Assembly: GCF_904426505.1 (NCBI RefSeq) | Contig: NZ_CAJGBN010000012.1 | Span: 186,001 to 250,000 of the forward strand | Direction of reading: 5' to 3' | DNA length: 64,000 nucleotides | From: Rubrivivax sp. A210 | GTDB taxonomy: Bacteria; Pseudomonadota; Gammaproteobacteria; Burkholderiales; Burkholderiaceae_C | Shown: positions 7,433 through 16,397 of the stretch, one piece after another | Position numbering within the stretch: position 1 is the stretch's first letter | Layout: each line of letters starts with the position of its first letter | Position numbers and translations under genes: made by a program | The notes under the pieces: model-generated | The model's database searches: none | Told to the model about the DNA's origin: nothing | Seen by the model: the letters and a program-made list of their open reading frames with translations, nothing else

Positions 7433-9196
7433 ATGAAACTCGCCCGGTTCAGCGTCACCCAGCGGCTGGCCTTCGCTTTCAGCATCGTGCTGCTGATCTC
7501 GATCGCCGTGGCCGTGTTCTCGATCAGCAAGCTCGATCACATCGAGCGCAATCTCGACGACGTGGTGAGCAACAACCTCAAGGTCTCGTCCACCAACACG
7601 CTGGTGGACGCGGTCAGCATGACCGGGGTCTCGCTGCGCAACATCGTGCTGACCGAGGACAAGGCCAGGATCGACGCCGCCGTGGCGGCAATGAAGAAGG
7701 CCCAGGCCCACTACGACGAGCACTGGGCCGAACTGCTCAAGGCCCCGGCCGGGCAGCGCGGCAAGGCCTTGCGCGACAAGATAGCCGCGGCGCGCGCCGT
7801 GGCCCTGCCGCTGGACCAGAAGGCACTGGAACTCGCGCTGGCCGGCAAGCGGCCCGAAGCCATCGCGCTGATGATGGGCGAGGGCCATGCCGCCAACGCG
7901 GCGCTGATCGGGGCACTGGAAGAAGACATCAGCATGCTCGAGGGCCAGAGCACGACCAGCTTCGAGGACGCGCAGCAGGAATACGAGCAGGCCCGCCTGA
8001 TGCTGATCGTGGCCAACCTGGTCGGCGTCGTGGTGGCCGTGGGCCTGGGCTGGCTGGTGACGCGCTCGATCACGCGCCAGCTGGGCGCCGAGCCGGGCGC
8101 GGTGGTCGACCTGGTGCAGGGCGTGGCCCAGGGCAACCTGAGCCAGGACATCCGGCTGCAGCCTGGCGACCGCAGCAGCCTCGTGGCGCATGTCAAGGCC
8201 ATGCAGGAAGCCCTGGTCAAGGTGGTGGCCGGCGTGCGCGAGAACGCCGAGAGCGTGGCCACCGCCAGCAGCGAGATCTCGCAGGGCAATGCCGACCTCA
8301 GCCAGCGCACCGAGCAGCAGGCCTCGGCGCTGGAAGAGACCGCAGCCTCGATGGAAGAGCTGGGCGCGGCCGTGAAGCAGAACGCCGACCACGCGCGCCA
8401 GGCCAACCAGCTGGCCCAGGGTGCTTCGGAGGTGGCCACCCAGGGCGGCGCGGTGGTGGGCGAGGTGGTGGAGACGATGAAGTCCATCAACGACAGCTCG
8501 CGCCGCATCGCCGACATCATCGGCGTCATCGATGGCATCGCCTTCCAGACCAATATCCTGGCGCTGAACGCCGCCGTCGAGGCAGCCCGCGCTGGCGAGC
8601 AGGGGCGCGGCTTTGCCGTCGTCGCCGGCGAGGTGCGCAGCCTGGCCCACCGCTCGGCCGACGCCGCACGCGAGATCAAGACCCTCATCAACACCAGCGT
8701 CGAGCGCGTCGAGCAGGGCTCGGCCCTGGTCGACCGCGCCGGCGCGACCATGAGCCAGGTGGTGACCTCGATCCGCCGCGTCACCGACATCATGAGCGAG
8801 ATCAGCGCCGCCAGCACCGAGCAGAGCCGCGGCGTGGCCCAGGTCGGCGAGGCCATCTCGCAGATGGACCAGGTGACGCAGCAGAACGCCGCCCTGGTGG
8901 AGCAGAGCGCCGCCGCCTCCGACAGCCTCAAGCAGCAGGCTGCCCAGCTGGTGCAGGCGATGGCCGTGTTCCGCGTCACCCAGGGCGGGCAGGCGCGGGC
9001 AAGCCACGCCGCGGCCCACGCCGCCCCGCCCCCGCGTCCGGCGCCGGCCAGCCCGCGCGAAGCCGCCAAGACGGTGATTGCCAAGGCCAAGACGCAGTCG
9101 ACGCAGGCACCCCAGGCCGCCGCGCCGGTCAGGACCAACCCCGCCGCCAAGGCCGAGCCGCCTGCCCAGAGCAACGACGAATGGGAAACCTTCTGA
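7433..9196 (+). CDS. Methyl-accepting chemotaxis protein
   Basis: The 587-residue inner-membrane chemoreceptor signals to CheA/CheW. Transmembrane helix 1 is at about residues 10-30. A periplasmic four-helix-bundle (MCP-type) sensor domain reaches about residue 185, and helix 2 (LMLIVANLVGVVVAVGLGWL) is at about 188-207. A HAMP domain follows, then the signalling hairpin, whose tip reads GIAFQTNILALNAAVEAARA. The C-terminal tail is an Ala/Pro-rich linker ending in DEWETF, a NWETF-like pentapeptide that in other receptors docks CheR and CheB. Start 7433 begins MKLARFS with an ordinary signal-anchor. The preceding hairpin may control its translation. The ligand is not predictable. Confidence 0.93.
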   Translation: MKLARFSVTQRLAFAFSIVLLISIAVAVFSISKLDHIERNLDDVVSNNLKVSSTNTLVDAVSMTGVSLRNIVLTEDKARIDAAVAAMKKAQAHYDEHWAELLKAPAGQRGKALRDKIAAARAVALPLDQKALELALAGKRPEAIALMMGEGHAANAALIGALEEDISMLEGQSTTSFEDAQQEYEQARLMLIVANLVGVVVAVGLGWLVTRSITRQLGAEPGAVVDLVQGVAQGNLSQDIRLQPGDRSSLVAHVKAMQEALVKVVAGVRENAESVATASSEISQGNADLSQRTEQQASALEETAASMEELGAAVKQNADHARQANQLAQGASEVATQGGAVVGEVVETMKSINDSSRRIADIIGVIDGIAFQTNILALNAAVEAARAGEQGRGFAVVAGEVRSLAHRSADAAREIKTLINTSVERVEQGSALVDRAGATMSQVVTSIRRVTDIMSEISAASTEQSRGVAQVGEAISQMDQVTQQNAALVEQSAAASDSLKQQAAQLVQAMAVFRVTQGGQARASHAAAHAAPPPRPAPASPREAAKTVIAKAKTQSTQAPQAAAPVRTNPAAKAEPPAQSNDEWETF

Positions 9197-9248
9197 TCCC
9201 CCAGCCTCGCCAGGCCCGCCCGGCGCAGGATTTTTCCGGAGCCCACTG

Positions 9249-9587
9249 ATGATGAAGACCACCCTCCTGGCCGCTGCCGTGGCCGCCGCCCTCGCCTTCG
9301 CCCTGCCGGCCCAGGCCGCCCCCGATGCCGCCGCGGCCAGCGCGCTGTCCAGCGCCAGCGGCTGCTCCAAGTGCCACACCGTCGACAAGGGCAAGCGCGG
9401 CCCGTCCTACAAGCAGATCGCCGCCAAGTACAAGGGCCAGGCCGACGCCGTGGCCAAGCTCTCGGACATGGTCACCAAGACGCCCAAGGTGAAGTACGAG
9501 AACGGCGACGAGGAAGAGCACAAGGCGCTCAACACCAAGGACGCGGCCAAGGTGCGCAACCTGGTCGAGTGGGTGCTGGCGCAGTAG
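9249..9587 (+). CDS. Class I c-type cytochrome, periplasmic
   Basis: The 112-residue protein starts with a Sec signal peptide ([18 protein letters not shown], likely cut after AQA). It has one haem-binding CSKCH at residues 39-43. The mature part is small, lysine-rich and cytochrome c551/552-like; a distal Met ligand is probably the one in LSDMVTK. Two tandem ATG codons at 9249 and 9252 are equally possible starts. It follows the chemoreceptor by about 50 nt on the same strand and may share its transcript. The electron partner is not indicated by context. Confidence 0.85.
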   Translation: MMKTTLLAAAVAAALAFALPAQAAPDAAAASALSSASGCSKCHTVDKGKRGPSYKQIAAKYKGQADAVAKLSDMVTKTPKVKYENGDEEEHKALNTKDAAKVRNLVEWVLAQ

Positions 9588-9592
9588 GCCAC

Positions 9593-9612
9593 CCGCCCGG
9601 GGCCTGGGGCGG
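9593..9612 (+). terminator. Weak terminator-like hairpin after cytochrome c
   Basis: CCGCCC (9593-9598) can pair with GGGCGG (9607-9612) around an 8-nt loop just after the cytochrome stop codon. There is no T tract, so the assignment is tentative. Confidence 0.3.
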
Positions 9613-9630
9613 CGCGACCCGCGGCGCAGG

Positions 9631-9636
9631 CACAAT
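9631..9636 (+). promoter_or_regulatory. Candidate -10 element for trmB (CACAAT)
   Basis: CACAATCGCCGCCCG runs directly into the trmB ATG at 9646. A start site 6-7 nt after the hexamer would leave a 5' leader of only 3-4 nt, so the transcript would be nearly leaderless. The same CAAT/AAAT-plus-CGC context occurs before several other genes of this window. No convincing -35 was seen. Confidence 0.4.
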
Positions 9637-9645
9637 CGCCGCCCG

Positions 9646-10347
9646 ATGGAAGACCGCCCCGACCCCCTTGACCCTCGTGACAGGCCCATACGCAGCTTCG
9701 TGCTGCGCCCCGGCCGCATCGGCCCCGGCCAGCAGCGTGCGCTGGCCGAGCTGGGCCCGCGCTACCTGCTGCCCTATGCGCCGCAGGCGCTGGACCTGGC
9801 CGCCACCTTCGGCCGCAGCGCCCCGACGGTGCTGGAGATCGGCTTCGGCATGGGCGACGCCACCGCCCAGGTGGCCGCGGCCCAGCCTCAGACTGATTTC
9901 ATCGGCGTGGAGGTCCACCCGCCCGGCGTGGGCGCGCTGCTGCAGCGCATCGCCGAGCGCCAGCTCGCCAATCTGCGCATCGTGCAGTTCGACGCCGTGC
10001 CGGTGCTGCAGCAGATGATCGCGCCGGCCACGCTGGCCGGCGCCCATGTCTGGTTTCCCGACCCCTGGCACAAGACCAAGCACCACAAGCGGCGCCTGAT
10101 CCAGCCGCCCTTCGCCGCCCTGCTGGCCAGCCGGCTGGCGGCGGGCGGCTACCTGCACTGCGCCACCGACTGGCAGCCCTACGCCGAGCAGATGCTGGAA
10201 GTGCTCTCAGCCGTGCCCGGCCTCGTCAACACGGCCGGTGCCGGCTATGCGCCACGCCCCGCGTGGCGGCCACTGACCAAGTTCGAGCAGCGCGGCCTGC
10301 GCCTGGGCCACGGCGTCTGGGACCTGGTCTTCAAGCGCTCCAGCTGA
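9646..10347 (+). CDS. trmB: tRNA (guanine-N7-)-methyltransferase
   Basis: The 233-residue SAM-dependent enzyme methylates G46 in the tRNA variable loop. The N-terminal [18 protein letters not shown], the SAM-binding LEIGFGMGD near residues 65-73, the family signature [16 protein letters not shown] and the terminal TKFEQRG all identify TrmB. The start has no obvious Shine-Dalgarno but a -10-like CACAAT just upstream. The 3' end overlaps the convergent uppP gene by 17 nt. Confidence 0.96.
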   Translation: MEDRPDPLDPRDRPIRSFVLRPGRIGPGQQRALAELGPRYLLPYAPQALDLAATFGRSAPTVLEIGFGMGDATAQVAAAQPQTDFIGVEVHPPGVGALLQRIAERQLANLRIVQFDAVPVLQQMIAPATLAGAHVWFPDPWHKTKHHKRRLIQPPFAALLASRLAAGGYLHCATDWQPYAEQMLEVLSAVPGLVNTAGAGYAPRPAWRPLTKFEQRGLRLGHGVWDLVFKRSS

Positions 10348-11188
10348 CCCAGCCGCCCCAGGCGGTGGCCAGCACGATGGCACCGAAGGCGATGCGGTAC
10401 CAGGCGAAGACCGTGAAGTCGTGCGTCGAGACATAGCGGATCAGCCAGCGTATGCACAGCAGCGCGCTGAAGAAGGACACCACCAGGCCCACCGCGAACA
10501 TCGGCAGGTCGCTCGCGTGCAGCGCGGCGCGCTCCTTCCACACCGAGTAGGCGCCAGCCGCCATCAGCGTGGGGATACCGAGGTAGAAGCTGAACTCGGT
10601 GGCGCACTGGCGCGAGAAGCCGAAGACCATGGCGCCGATGATGGTGGCGCCCGAACGGCTGGTGCCGGGTATCAGCGCCAGGCACTGCATGCAGCCCACC
10701 TTGAGCGCATCCAGCGCCGTCATGTCGTCCACCGATTCGACGCGCGCACGCCGCGTGCCCTGCAGGTCGCGCTCGCCGTAGCGGCGCCGGTGCCAAGTCT
10801 CGACGAAGAGGATGACGACGCCGCCGACGATGAAGGCCATCGCCACCGGCACCGGGTGAAAGAGGTGCAGCTTGACCACCTTGCCGAAGGCCAGCCCCAG
10901 CACCGCCGCGGGCATGAAAGCGATGAGCAGGTTGCGCACGAAGCGCTGCGCCACCGGGTCGTGCGCGACGCCGGCCACGGTGCCTATAAGGCGCCGCCGG
11001 TACTCCCAGATCACCGCAAACATGGCGCCGGTCTGGATCGCGATGTCGAAGACCTTGGCCGCCTCGCCCGTGAAGCCCATCAGCGAGCCGGCCAGGATCA
11101 GGTGCCCGGTGGAGGAAATGGGCAGGAACTCGGTGAGCCCCTCCACCACGCCCATGAGGGCGGCCTTGATCAGCAGGATGGGGTCCAA
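10331..11188 (-). CDS. uppP: Undecaprenyl-diphosphatase
   Basis: The 285-residue integral membrane phosphatase recycles undecaprenyl pyrophosphate for peptidoglycan and O-antigen synthesis and can give bacitracin resistance. Both family motifs are present: [14 protein letters not shown] near the N-terminus and [10 protein letters not shown] in the second half, together with about eight hydrophobic segments. The TTG at 11188 ([17 protein letters not shown]) is chosen as start because it gives the canonical N-terminus and length. The nearest in-frame ATG is 105 nt further upstream and would add a non-homologous, Pro/Arg-rich extension. It converges on trmB with a 17-nt overlap. Confidence 0.94.
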   Translation of the reverse strand: MDPILLIKAALMGVVEGLTEFLPISSTGHLILAGSLMGFTGEAAKVFDIAIQTGAMFAVIWEYRRRLIGTVAGVAHDPVAQRFVRNLLIAFMPAAVLGLAFGKVVKLHLFHPVPVAMAFIVGGVVILFVETWHRRRYGERDLQGTRRARVESVDDMTALDALKVGCMQCLALIPGTSRSGATIIGAMVFGFSRQCATEFSFYLGIPTLMAAGAYSVWKERAALHASDLPMFAVGLVVSFFSALLCIRWLIRYVSTHDFTVFAWYRIAFGAIVLATAWGGWVSWSA

Positions 11189-11335
11189 GGGGCAGGCTCC
11201 GGGCGGTCGGCAAAGCGGCGGATCATAGCGGCCAGGGGTGACAGGCTCCCCGCACCGCAGCCCGCCCACGCCGCGCCGGCCGCGGTGCGCCATCCAGGCG
11301 CCACTTGACCCGCCAACCCCGCCCAGCCTATGATT

Positions 11336-11349
11336 ACTGACCAGTCAGT
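11336..11349 (+). promoter_or_regulatory. Putative TetR operator (inverted repeat)
   Basis: ACTGAC-CA-GTCAGT is a perfect 6-bp inverted repeat with a 2-nt spacer, lying 10 nt before the ATG at 11360. Similar TGACTGACTGGTCAGT-like palindromes are common ahead of TetR-RND efflux operons. It lies inside the alternative N-terminal extension, which supports the downstream start. Autorepression is inferred. Confidence 0.55.
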
Positions 11350-11359
11350 CATTAAATTG

Positions 11360-12028
11360 ATGCCTCTTCTCACCAAAGTCGCCGACGGCGGCATCCGTCA
11401 GCGCCGCAAGCAAGCCCGCCCCCAGGAATTGCTGGATGCCGCGCTGGCCGTCTTCGTCGCCAAGGGCTTTGCCGCCACGCGCACCGAAGAGGTGGCGCAG
11501 CGCGCCGGCGTCTCCAAGGGCACGCTCTACCTCTACTACCCGAGCAAGGAAGAGCTGTTCAAGGCGGTCGTGAGGCAGAACCTGTCGACGCTGATCGCCG
11601 AGGGCCAGGAACTGGTGAACTGCCACCGCGGCAGCGCCGCCTCGCTGATCGAGGAGTTGCTGCGCGTCTGGTGGGAGCGCTTCGGCAGCACGCCGGCCGC
11701 CGGCATCCACAAGATCGTGCTCGCCGAGGTGCGCAACTTCCCCGAGCTGGCGCAGTTCTACAGCGACGAGGTCATCATTCCCGCCGACCGCCTGTTCTGC
11801 AGCGCGGTGCAGCGCGGCATCGACAGCGGCGAGTTCCGCCCCCTGCCGTTGCACGACGTGGCGCATGCGCTGATCGCGCCACTGATCTTCACGGCCATCG
11901 AATGCCATTCCTTCGGCGCCTGTCCGATTCAGGGGATGGAGCCGGTCGATCCCCGTCAGCGTCTGCAGGTCCATCTCGATCTGCTGCTGCGCGGCCTGGT
12001 GACACGCGACGCAGGATCGAGCTCATGA
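11360..12028 (+). CDS. TetR/AcrR-family transcriptional repressor
   Basis: The 222-residue protein has an N-terminal TetR helix-turn-helix (RPQELLDAALAVFVAKGFAA, then VAQRAGVSKGTLYLYYPSKEELF) and a C-terminal ligand domain of the TetR_C type seen in efflux regulators. The ATG at 11360 is favoured over one at 11330 because the latter would put the coding sequence across the ACTGAC-CA-GTCAGT palindrome. It is the first gene of a regulator-adaptor-pump operon, its stop overlapping the adaptor ATG by 4 nt, and it probably represses the operon until a toxic ligand binds. Confidence 0.92.
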   Translation: MPLLTKVADGGIRQRRKQARPQELLDAALAVFVAKGFAATRTEEVAQRAGVSKGTLYLYYPSKEELFKAVVRQNLSTLIAEGQELVNCHRGSAASLIEELLRVWWERFGSTPAAGIHKIVLAEVRNFPELAQFYSDEVIIPADRLFCSAVQRGIDSGEFRPLPLHDVAHALIAPLIFTAIECHSFGACPIQGMEPVDPRQRLQVHLDLLLRGLVTRDAGSSS

Positions 12029-13215
12029 CCCGCCGCCTGCGCTGGAGCCTGGCCGGGGTGGCGCTGCTCGCGGTCGTGGCCGCACTGATGGTGTTGCGCC
12101 GCGGGCCGGGCGCCGCAGCCGCGCGCACCGCAGCGTCGGCGTCGGCAGCCGCTTCGGCGCCTGCGGCCGCCATCGAGCTGGCCGAGGGCGACGTGGCGCG
12201 CGCCGCGGCGGGCGAGCTGGTCACGCTGCTGCAGGTCTCGGGCGGGCTGCGCGCTGTCAACAGCGCCTTCGTCAAGGCCAAGGTGGCGGCCGAGCTGGCC
12301 GAACTGGGCGTGCGCGAGGGCGACGCGGTGGCGGCCGGCCAGCTGATCGGCCGCCTCGACGCCACCGAGTTCCGCTGGCGTCTGCGCCAGGCCGAGGACC
12401 AGGCCGCCGCGGCCCAGGCCCAGCTCGACATCGCCCAGCGCACGCTGGCCAACAACAAGGCCCTCGTCGCCCAGGGCTTCATCTCGCGCAATGCGCTGGA
12501 CACGGCCGAGAGCAGCGCCGCCGGCGCAACCGCCTCGCTGCAGGCAGCGCGGGCCGCGGCCGAGCTGGCGCGCAAGGCAGTGGCCGACAGCGAGATCCGC
12601 GCCCCCATCGCCGGCCTGGTGGCGCAACGCCTGGCCCAGCCGGGCGAGCGCGTGCCGGTGGACGGCCGCATCGTCGAGATCGTTGATCTGTCGCGCATCG
12701 AGCTCGAAGCCGCGGTGGCACCCGAGGACATCCTCGGCCTGCGCGTCGGCCAGGCCGCCCGCGTACAGGTCGACGGCCTGGCCGAGGCACTGCCGGCGCG
12801 CGTGGTGCGCATCAACCCGGCGGCCCAGGCCGGCACGCGCTCGGTGCTGGCCTATCTGGAACTGGCGCCGGGCACGGCACGCAGCGCCGGCCTGCGCCAG
12901 GGCCTGTTCGCGCGTGCCGCCATCGAGCTGCAGCGCCGCCAGGCGCTGGTGATGCCGGCTTCGGCGCTGCGCGTCGACCAGGCCCAGCCCTATGCGCTGG
13001 CGGTGGAGGGCGGCAAGGTGGTGCAGCGCGTGCTGCGCACCGGCGCACGCGGCGAAGTACCGATTGCCGGCCGGCCCGAGGCCGCGGTGGAGATCATCGA
13101 CGGCCTGGCCGCTGGCGCCACCGTGCTGCGCGCCACCGTGGGCGCGCTGCGCGATGGCACGCCAGTGACGCTGGCCGCTGCGGCCCCCGCCAATACCGCT
13201 TCGGCGCCGCGCTGA
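12025..13215 (+). CDS. RND efflux periplasmic adaptor (membrane fusion protein)
   Basis: The 396-residue HlyD/AcrA-type adaptor bridges an RND pump to an outer-membrane channel. It has an N-terminal membrane anchor (residues about 8-24), an Ala-rich linker, a split lipoyl domain (VREGDAVAAGQLIGRLD ... ADSEIRAPIAGLVAQRLAQPG) around an alpha-helical hairpin of about 80 residues, then beta-barrel and membrane-proximal domains. No lipobox is seen, so it is anchored by the N-terminal helix. Its ATG overlaps the TetR stop and the pump gene follows after 6 nt, so the genes are one operon. Confidence 0.93.
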   Translation: MTRRLRWSLAGVALLAVVAALMVLRRGPGAAAARTAASASAAASAPAAAIELAEGDVARAAAGELVTLLQVSGGLRAVNSAFVKAKVAAELAELGVREGDAVAAGQLIGRLDATEFRWRLRQAEDQAAAAQAQLDIAQRTLANNKALVAQGFISRNALDTAESSAAGATASLQAARAAAELARKAVADSEIRAPIAGLVAQRLAQPGERVPVDGRIVEIVDLSRIELEAAVAPEDILGLRVGQAARVQVDGLAEALPARVVRINPAAQAGTRSVLAYLELAPGTARSAGLRQGLFARAAIELQRRQALVMPASALRVDQAQPYALAVEGGKVVQRVLRTGARGEVPIAGRPEAAVEIIDGLAAGATVLRATVGALRDGTPVTLAAAAPANTASAPR

Positions 13216-13221
13216 GCTGCC

Positions 13222-16200
13222 ATGTGGTTCACCCGCGTCTCCATCGCCAATCCGGTGCTGGCCGTGATGGTGATGCTCGCCTTCGTCGTGCTGGGCCTGT
13301 TCAGCTACCAGCGCCTGTCGCTGGACCAGTTTCCCAACATCGACTTCCCCACCGTCGTGGTGAGCATCGACTACCCGGGCGCCAGCCCCGAGATCGTCGA
13401 GGCCGAGGTCACGCGCAAGATCGAGGAGGCAGTGAACACCGTCGCCGGCATCAGCGCGCTCAGCTCGCGCTCCTACGAGGGCACGGCCGTCGTCATCGTC
13501 GAGTTCAACCTCGATGTCGACGGCCGCAAGGCCGCCGACGACGTGCGCGAAAAGGTGGCGCTGATACGCCCGCTGCTGCGCGACGAGGTCAAGGAGCCGC
13601 GCATCTCGCGCTTCGACCCCGCCGCCCAGCCCATCTTCAACGTCGCGGTGATGGCCGCCGACGGCAAGCTGAGCCCGCAGGAGCTGACCACCTGGGCCAC
13701 CCAGGTGCTGCAGAAGAAGCTCGAGAACGTGCGTGGCGTCGGCGCCGTCAGCGTCATCGGCGGCGTGCAGCGGCAGGTGAACGTTTACCTGCGCCCGGCG
13801 GCGCTGGAGGCCGCCGGCATCGCCACTGAACAGGTGGCCGCCGCGCTGCGCAGCGAGAACCAGGAAGCGCCGCTGGGCGCCATCCGCTCGCGCGAGCAGG
13901 AACGCGTGCTGCAGATGGACGCCCGGCTCAAGACGCCGCGCGACTTTCGCGACATCGTGGTCGCGCGCAAGGGCAATGCCGTGGTCAAGCTGTGGCAGGT
14001 GGCCGATGTCGTCGACGGCCCGCAGGAGATCGAGAGCCTGGCGCTCTACAACGGCCAGCGCACGGTGCTGCTGAGCGTGCAGAAGAGCCAGGGCGAAAAC
14101 ACCATAGGCGTGGTCGACGGCCTGCGCAAGGCGCTGGCCGAGGCCCAGGCCGTGACGCCACCGGGCATCCGCACCGAGATCAACCGCGACAACTCGCGCG
14201 CCATCCGCGTCAGCGTGGCCAATGTCAAGCGCACGCTGTTCGAGGGCGCGGCGCTCACCGTGCTGATCGTCTTCCTCTTCCTCAATTCCTGGCGCAGCAC
14301 CGTCATCACCGGGCTCACGCTGCCGATCGCGCTCATCGGCACCTTTCTCTTCATGTACGTGTTCGGCTTCACCATCAACACCATCACGCTGATGGCGCTG
14401 AGCCTGTGCGTGGGCCTGCTGATCGACGACGCCATCGTCGTGCGCGAGAACATCGTGCGCCATGTGCAGATGGGCAAGAGCGCCCACGACGCCGCGCTGG
14501 CCGGCACCGACGAGATCGGCCTGGCCGTGCTGGCCACCACGATGTCCATCGTCGCCGTCTTCCTGCCCATAGGCTTCATGGGCGGCATCGTGGGCAAGTT
14601 CTTCCATGAATTCGGCATCACCATCGTCGCCGCGGTGCTGATCAGCATGTTCGTGAGCTTCACGCTCGACCCCATGCTCAGCAGCGTCTGGCACGACCCC
14701 GCGGCGGAGCACGGCTCGCACCTGGGCGACCGCCGCGTGACGCTGTATGACCGCACGCTGGGCCGCGTCACCGCCCTCTTCGACCGCCTGACCAGCTGGC
14801 TGTCGCGTGTCTACCAGCTCATCCTGGCCTGGGCCCTGGTACACCCGATCAAGACGGTGCTGATTGCCACCGCCACCTTCGTCGCCGCGCTGGCGCTGTT
14901 GGGCGCCATCGGCAAGGAGTTCGTGCCCAAGGCCGACTTCTCCGAGACCCAGATCAATTTCTACACCCCGGTGGGCTCGTCGCTGGAAGTGACCGAGATG
15001 CGCGCACGCCAGATCGACGCCGCGCTGCGCGAACTGCCCGAGGTGCGCCACACGGTGGCCACGCTGAACAGCGGCTTCGCCCAGGGCAAGATCTACGGCT
15101 CGGTCTATGTGCGCCTGGCCGACCGCAAGGACCGCAACCGCAGCGTCAGCGACCTCGTGGCACCCATGCGCGAGCGGCTGGCGCGCATACCCGGCATCAC
15201 CGTCACCAACATCGGCTCGGTCGACATCGGCGGCGGCAAGAGCATCATGTTCTCGCTGCAGGGGCCCGACCTGGCCCAGCTCGAGCGCCTGGCGGGCCAG
15301 ATCCTGCCGCGGCTGCGCAACATCCCCGGCCTCGTCGACCTGGACAGCACGCTCAAGCCCGACAAGCCGACGCTGGCCCTCACCGTCAAGCGCGACGCCG
15401 CCGCCGACCTGGGCCTCAACGTCGCCACGCTGGCATCCACCCTGCGCACCCTGGTGGCCGGGGTCTCGGTGGGCAACTGGCGCGCTGCCGACGGCGAGAA
15501 CTACGACGTGCGCCTGAGCCTGGCACCCGAGGCGCGCGACGCCGCCAGCGACCTCGCCCACCTGCCCCTGGTGGTGGGCAGCAACGCCGACGGCACGGCG
15601 CGCGTGGTGCGCCTGAACCAGGTGGCCGACCTGCGCGCCGCCACCGGCCCCAACCAGATCAACCGCCGCGACCTCAGCCGCGAGATCAATGTCGACGCCA
15701 ATGCCCTGGTGCGCAGCAGCGGCGAGGTCACCAACGATATCCGCGCCGTGCTCGACAGCACCGCCTTCCCGCCCGGCTACCGCTACAGCTTTGGCGGCAG
15801 CACCAAGAACATGACCGAATCCTTCCAGTACGCCGTGGGCGCGCTGGGCCTGGCCGTGGTCTTCATCTACATGATCCTGGCCAGCCAGTTCAAGAGCTTT
15901 CTGCAGCCCCTGGCGCTGATGAGCAGCCTGCCGCTCACGCTGATCGGCGTCGTCGGCGCGCTGATGGCCTTCCGCAGCACGCTCAACATGTTCTCCATCA
16001 TCGGCATCGTGATGCTGATGGGCCTGGTGACCAAGAACGCCATCCTCCTGATCGACTTCGCGATCCGCGCCCGCGAGGGCGGCATGGACCGCACCGCCGC
16101 CCTGCTGGAGGCCGCCCGCGTGCGCCTGCGCCCCATCCTGATGACGACCCTGGCCATGGTCTTCGGCATGGTGCCGCTGGCCTTTGCGCTCACCGAAGGC

Positions 16201-16368
16201 TCGGAGCAGCGCGCGCCCATGGGCCAGGCGGTGATAGGCGGCGTCATCACCTCGTCGCTGCTGACCCTGGTGGTCGTGCCCGTCGTCTACTGCTGGCTTG
16301 ACGACCTCGCCGCCTGGGCGCGGCGCGGCTTCCGCCGCAGCAGGAAACATGCAAGGGTGGCGGCCTAA
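13222..16368 (+). CDS. RND efflux pump, inner-membrane permease (HAE1 family)
   Basis: The 1048-residue proton-driven exporter has the AcrB layout: a first helix at about 10-30, a large periplasmic porter/docking domain, a helix block with the proton-relay pair Asp402-Asp403 (GLLIDDAIVV), a second periplasmic domain, and a final helix block with Lys938 (MGLVTKNAILLIDFA). All three relay residues are intact. It resembles the MdtB/MuxB-like branch more than AcrB, judged from the short N-terminus MWFTRVSIANPVLAVMVMLA. The substrate is not predictable. The operon lacks its own channel; the TolC-type protein at 17239 is a good candidate partner. Confidence 0.95.
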   Translation: MWFTRVSIANPVLAVMVMLAFVVLGLFSYQRLSLDQFPNIDFPTVVVSIDYPGASPEIVEAEVTRKIEEAVNTVAGISALSSRSYEGTAVVIVEFNLDVDGRKAADDVREKVALIRPLLRDEVKEPRISRFDPAAQPIFNVAVMAADGKLSPQELTTWATQVLQKKLENVRGVGAVSVIGGVQRQVNVYLRPAALEAAGIATEQVAAALRSENQEAPLGAIRSREQERVLQMDARLKTPRDFRDIVVARKGNAVVKLWQVADVVDGPQEIESLALYNGQRTVLLSVQKSQGENTIGVVDGLRKALAEAQAVTPPGIRTEINRDNSRAIRVSVANVKRTLFEGAALTVLIVFLFLNSWRSTVITGLTLPIALIGTFLFMYVFGFTINTITLMALSLCVGLLIDDAIVVRENIVRHVQMGKSAHDAALAGTDEIGLAVLATTMSIVAVFLPIGFMGGIVGKFFHEFGITIVAAVLISMFVSFTLDPMLSSVWHDPAAEHGSHLGDRRVTLYDRTLGRVTALFDRLTSWLSRVYQLILAWALVHPIKTVLIATATFVAALALLGAIGKEFVPKADFSETQINFYTPVGSSLEVTEMRARQIDAALRELPEVRHTVATLNSGFAQGKIYGSVYVRLADRKDRNRSVSDLVAPMRERLARIPGITVTNIGSVDIGGGKSIMFSLQGPDLAQLERLAGQILPRLRNIPGLVDLDSTLKPDKPTLALTVKRDAAADLGLNVATLASTLRTLVAGVSVGNWRAADGENYDVRLSLAPEARDAASDLAHLPLVVGSNADGTARVVRLNQVADLRAATGPNQINRRDLSREINVDANALVRSSGEVTNDIRAVLDSTAFPPGYRYSFGGSTKNMTESFQYAVGALGLAVVFIYMILASQFKSFLQPLALMSSLPLTLIGVVGALMAFRSTLNMFSIIGIVMLMGLVTKNAILLIDFAIRAREGGMDRTAALLEAARVRLRPILMTTLAMVFGMVPLAFALTEGSEQRAPMGQAVIGGVITSSLLTLVVVPVVYCWLDDLAAWARRGFRRSRKHARVAA

Positions 16369-16371
16369 AAT
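16366..16371 (+). promoter_or_regulatory. Candidate -10 element (TAAAAT) ahead of the methyltransferase gene
   Basis: TAAAATCGCGCCCGC spans the end of the RND gene and fits the A-A-AAT-CGC pattern found before trmB, tRNA-Arg and the phosphomannomutase gene. No clear -35 hexamer is seen 17 nt upstream. Confidence 0.35.
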
Positions 16372-16397
16372 CGCGCCCGCCGCATTCAGCCCAACCG

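Noticed and set aside
11330-11359. The ATG at 11330 as TetR start
   Set aside because: It would place the operator palindrome in the coding sequence; the start at 11360 gives a normal TetR N-terminus.
11956-16350. A minus-strand open frame of about 1464 codons opposite the RND efflux genes
   Set aside because: The opposite strand encodes a complete adaptor and a pump with intact proton-relay residues; the antisense product has no recognisable fold.
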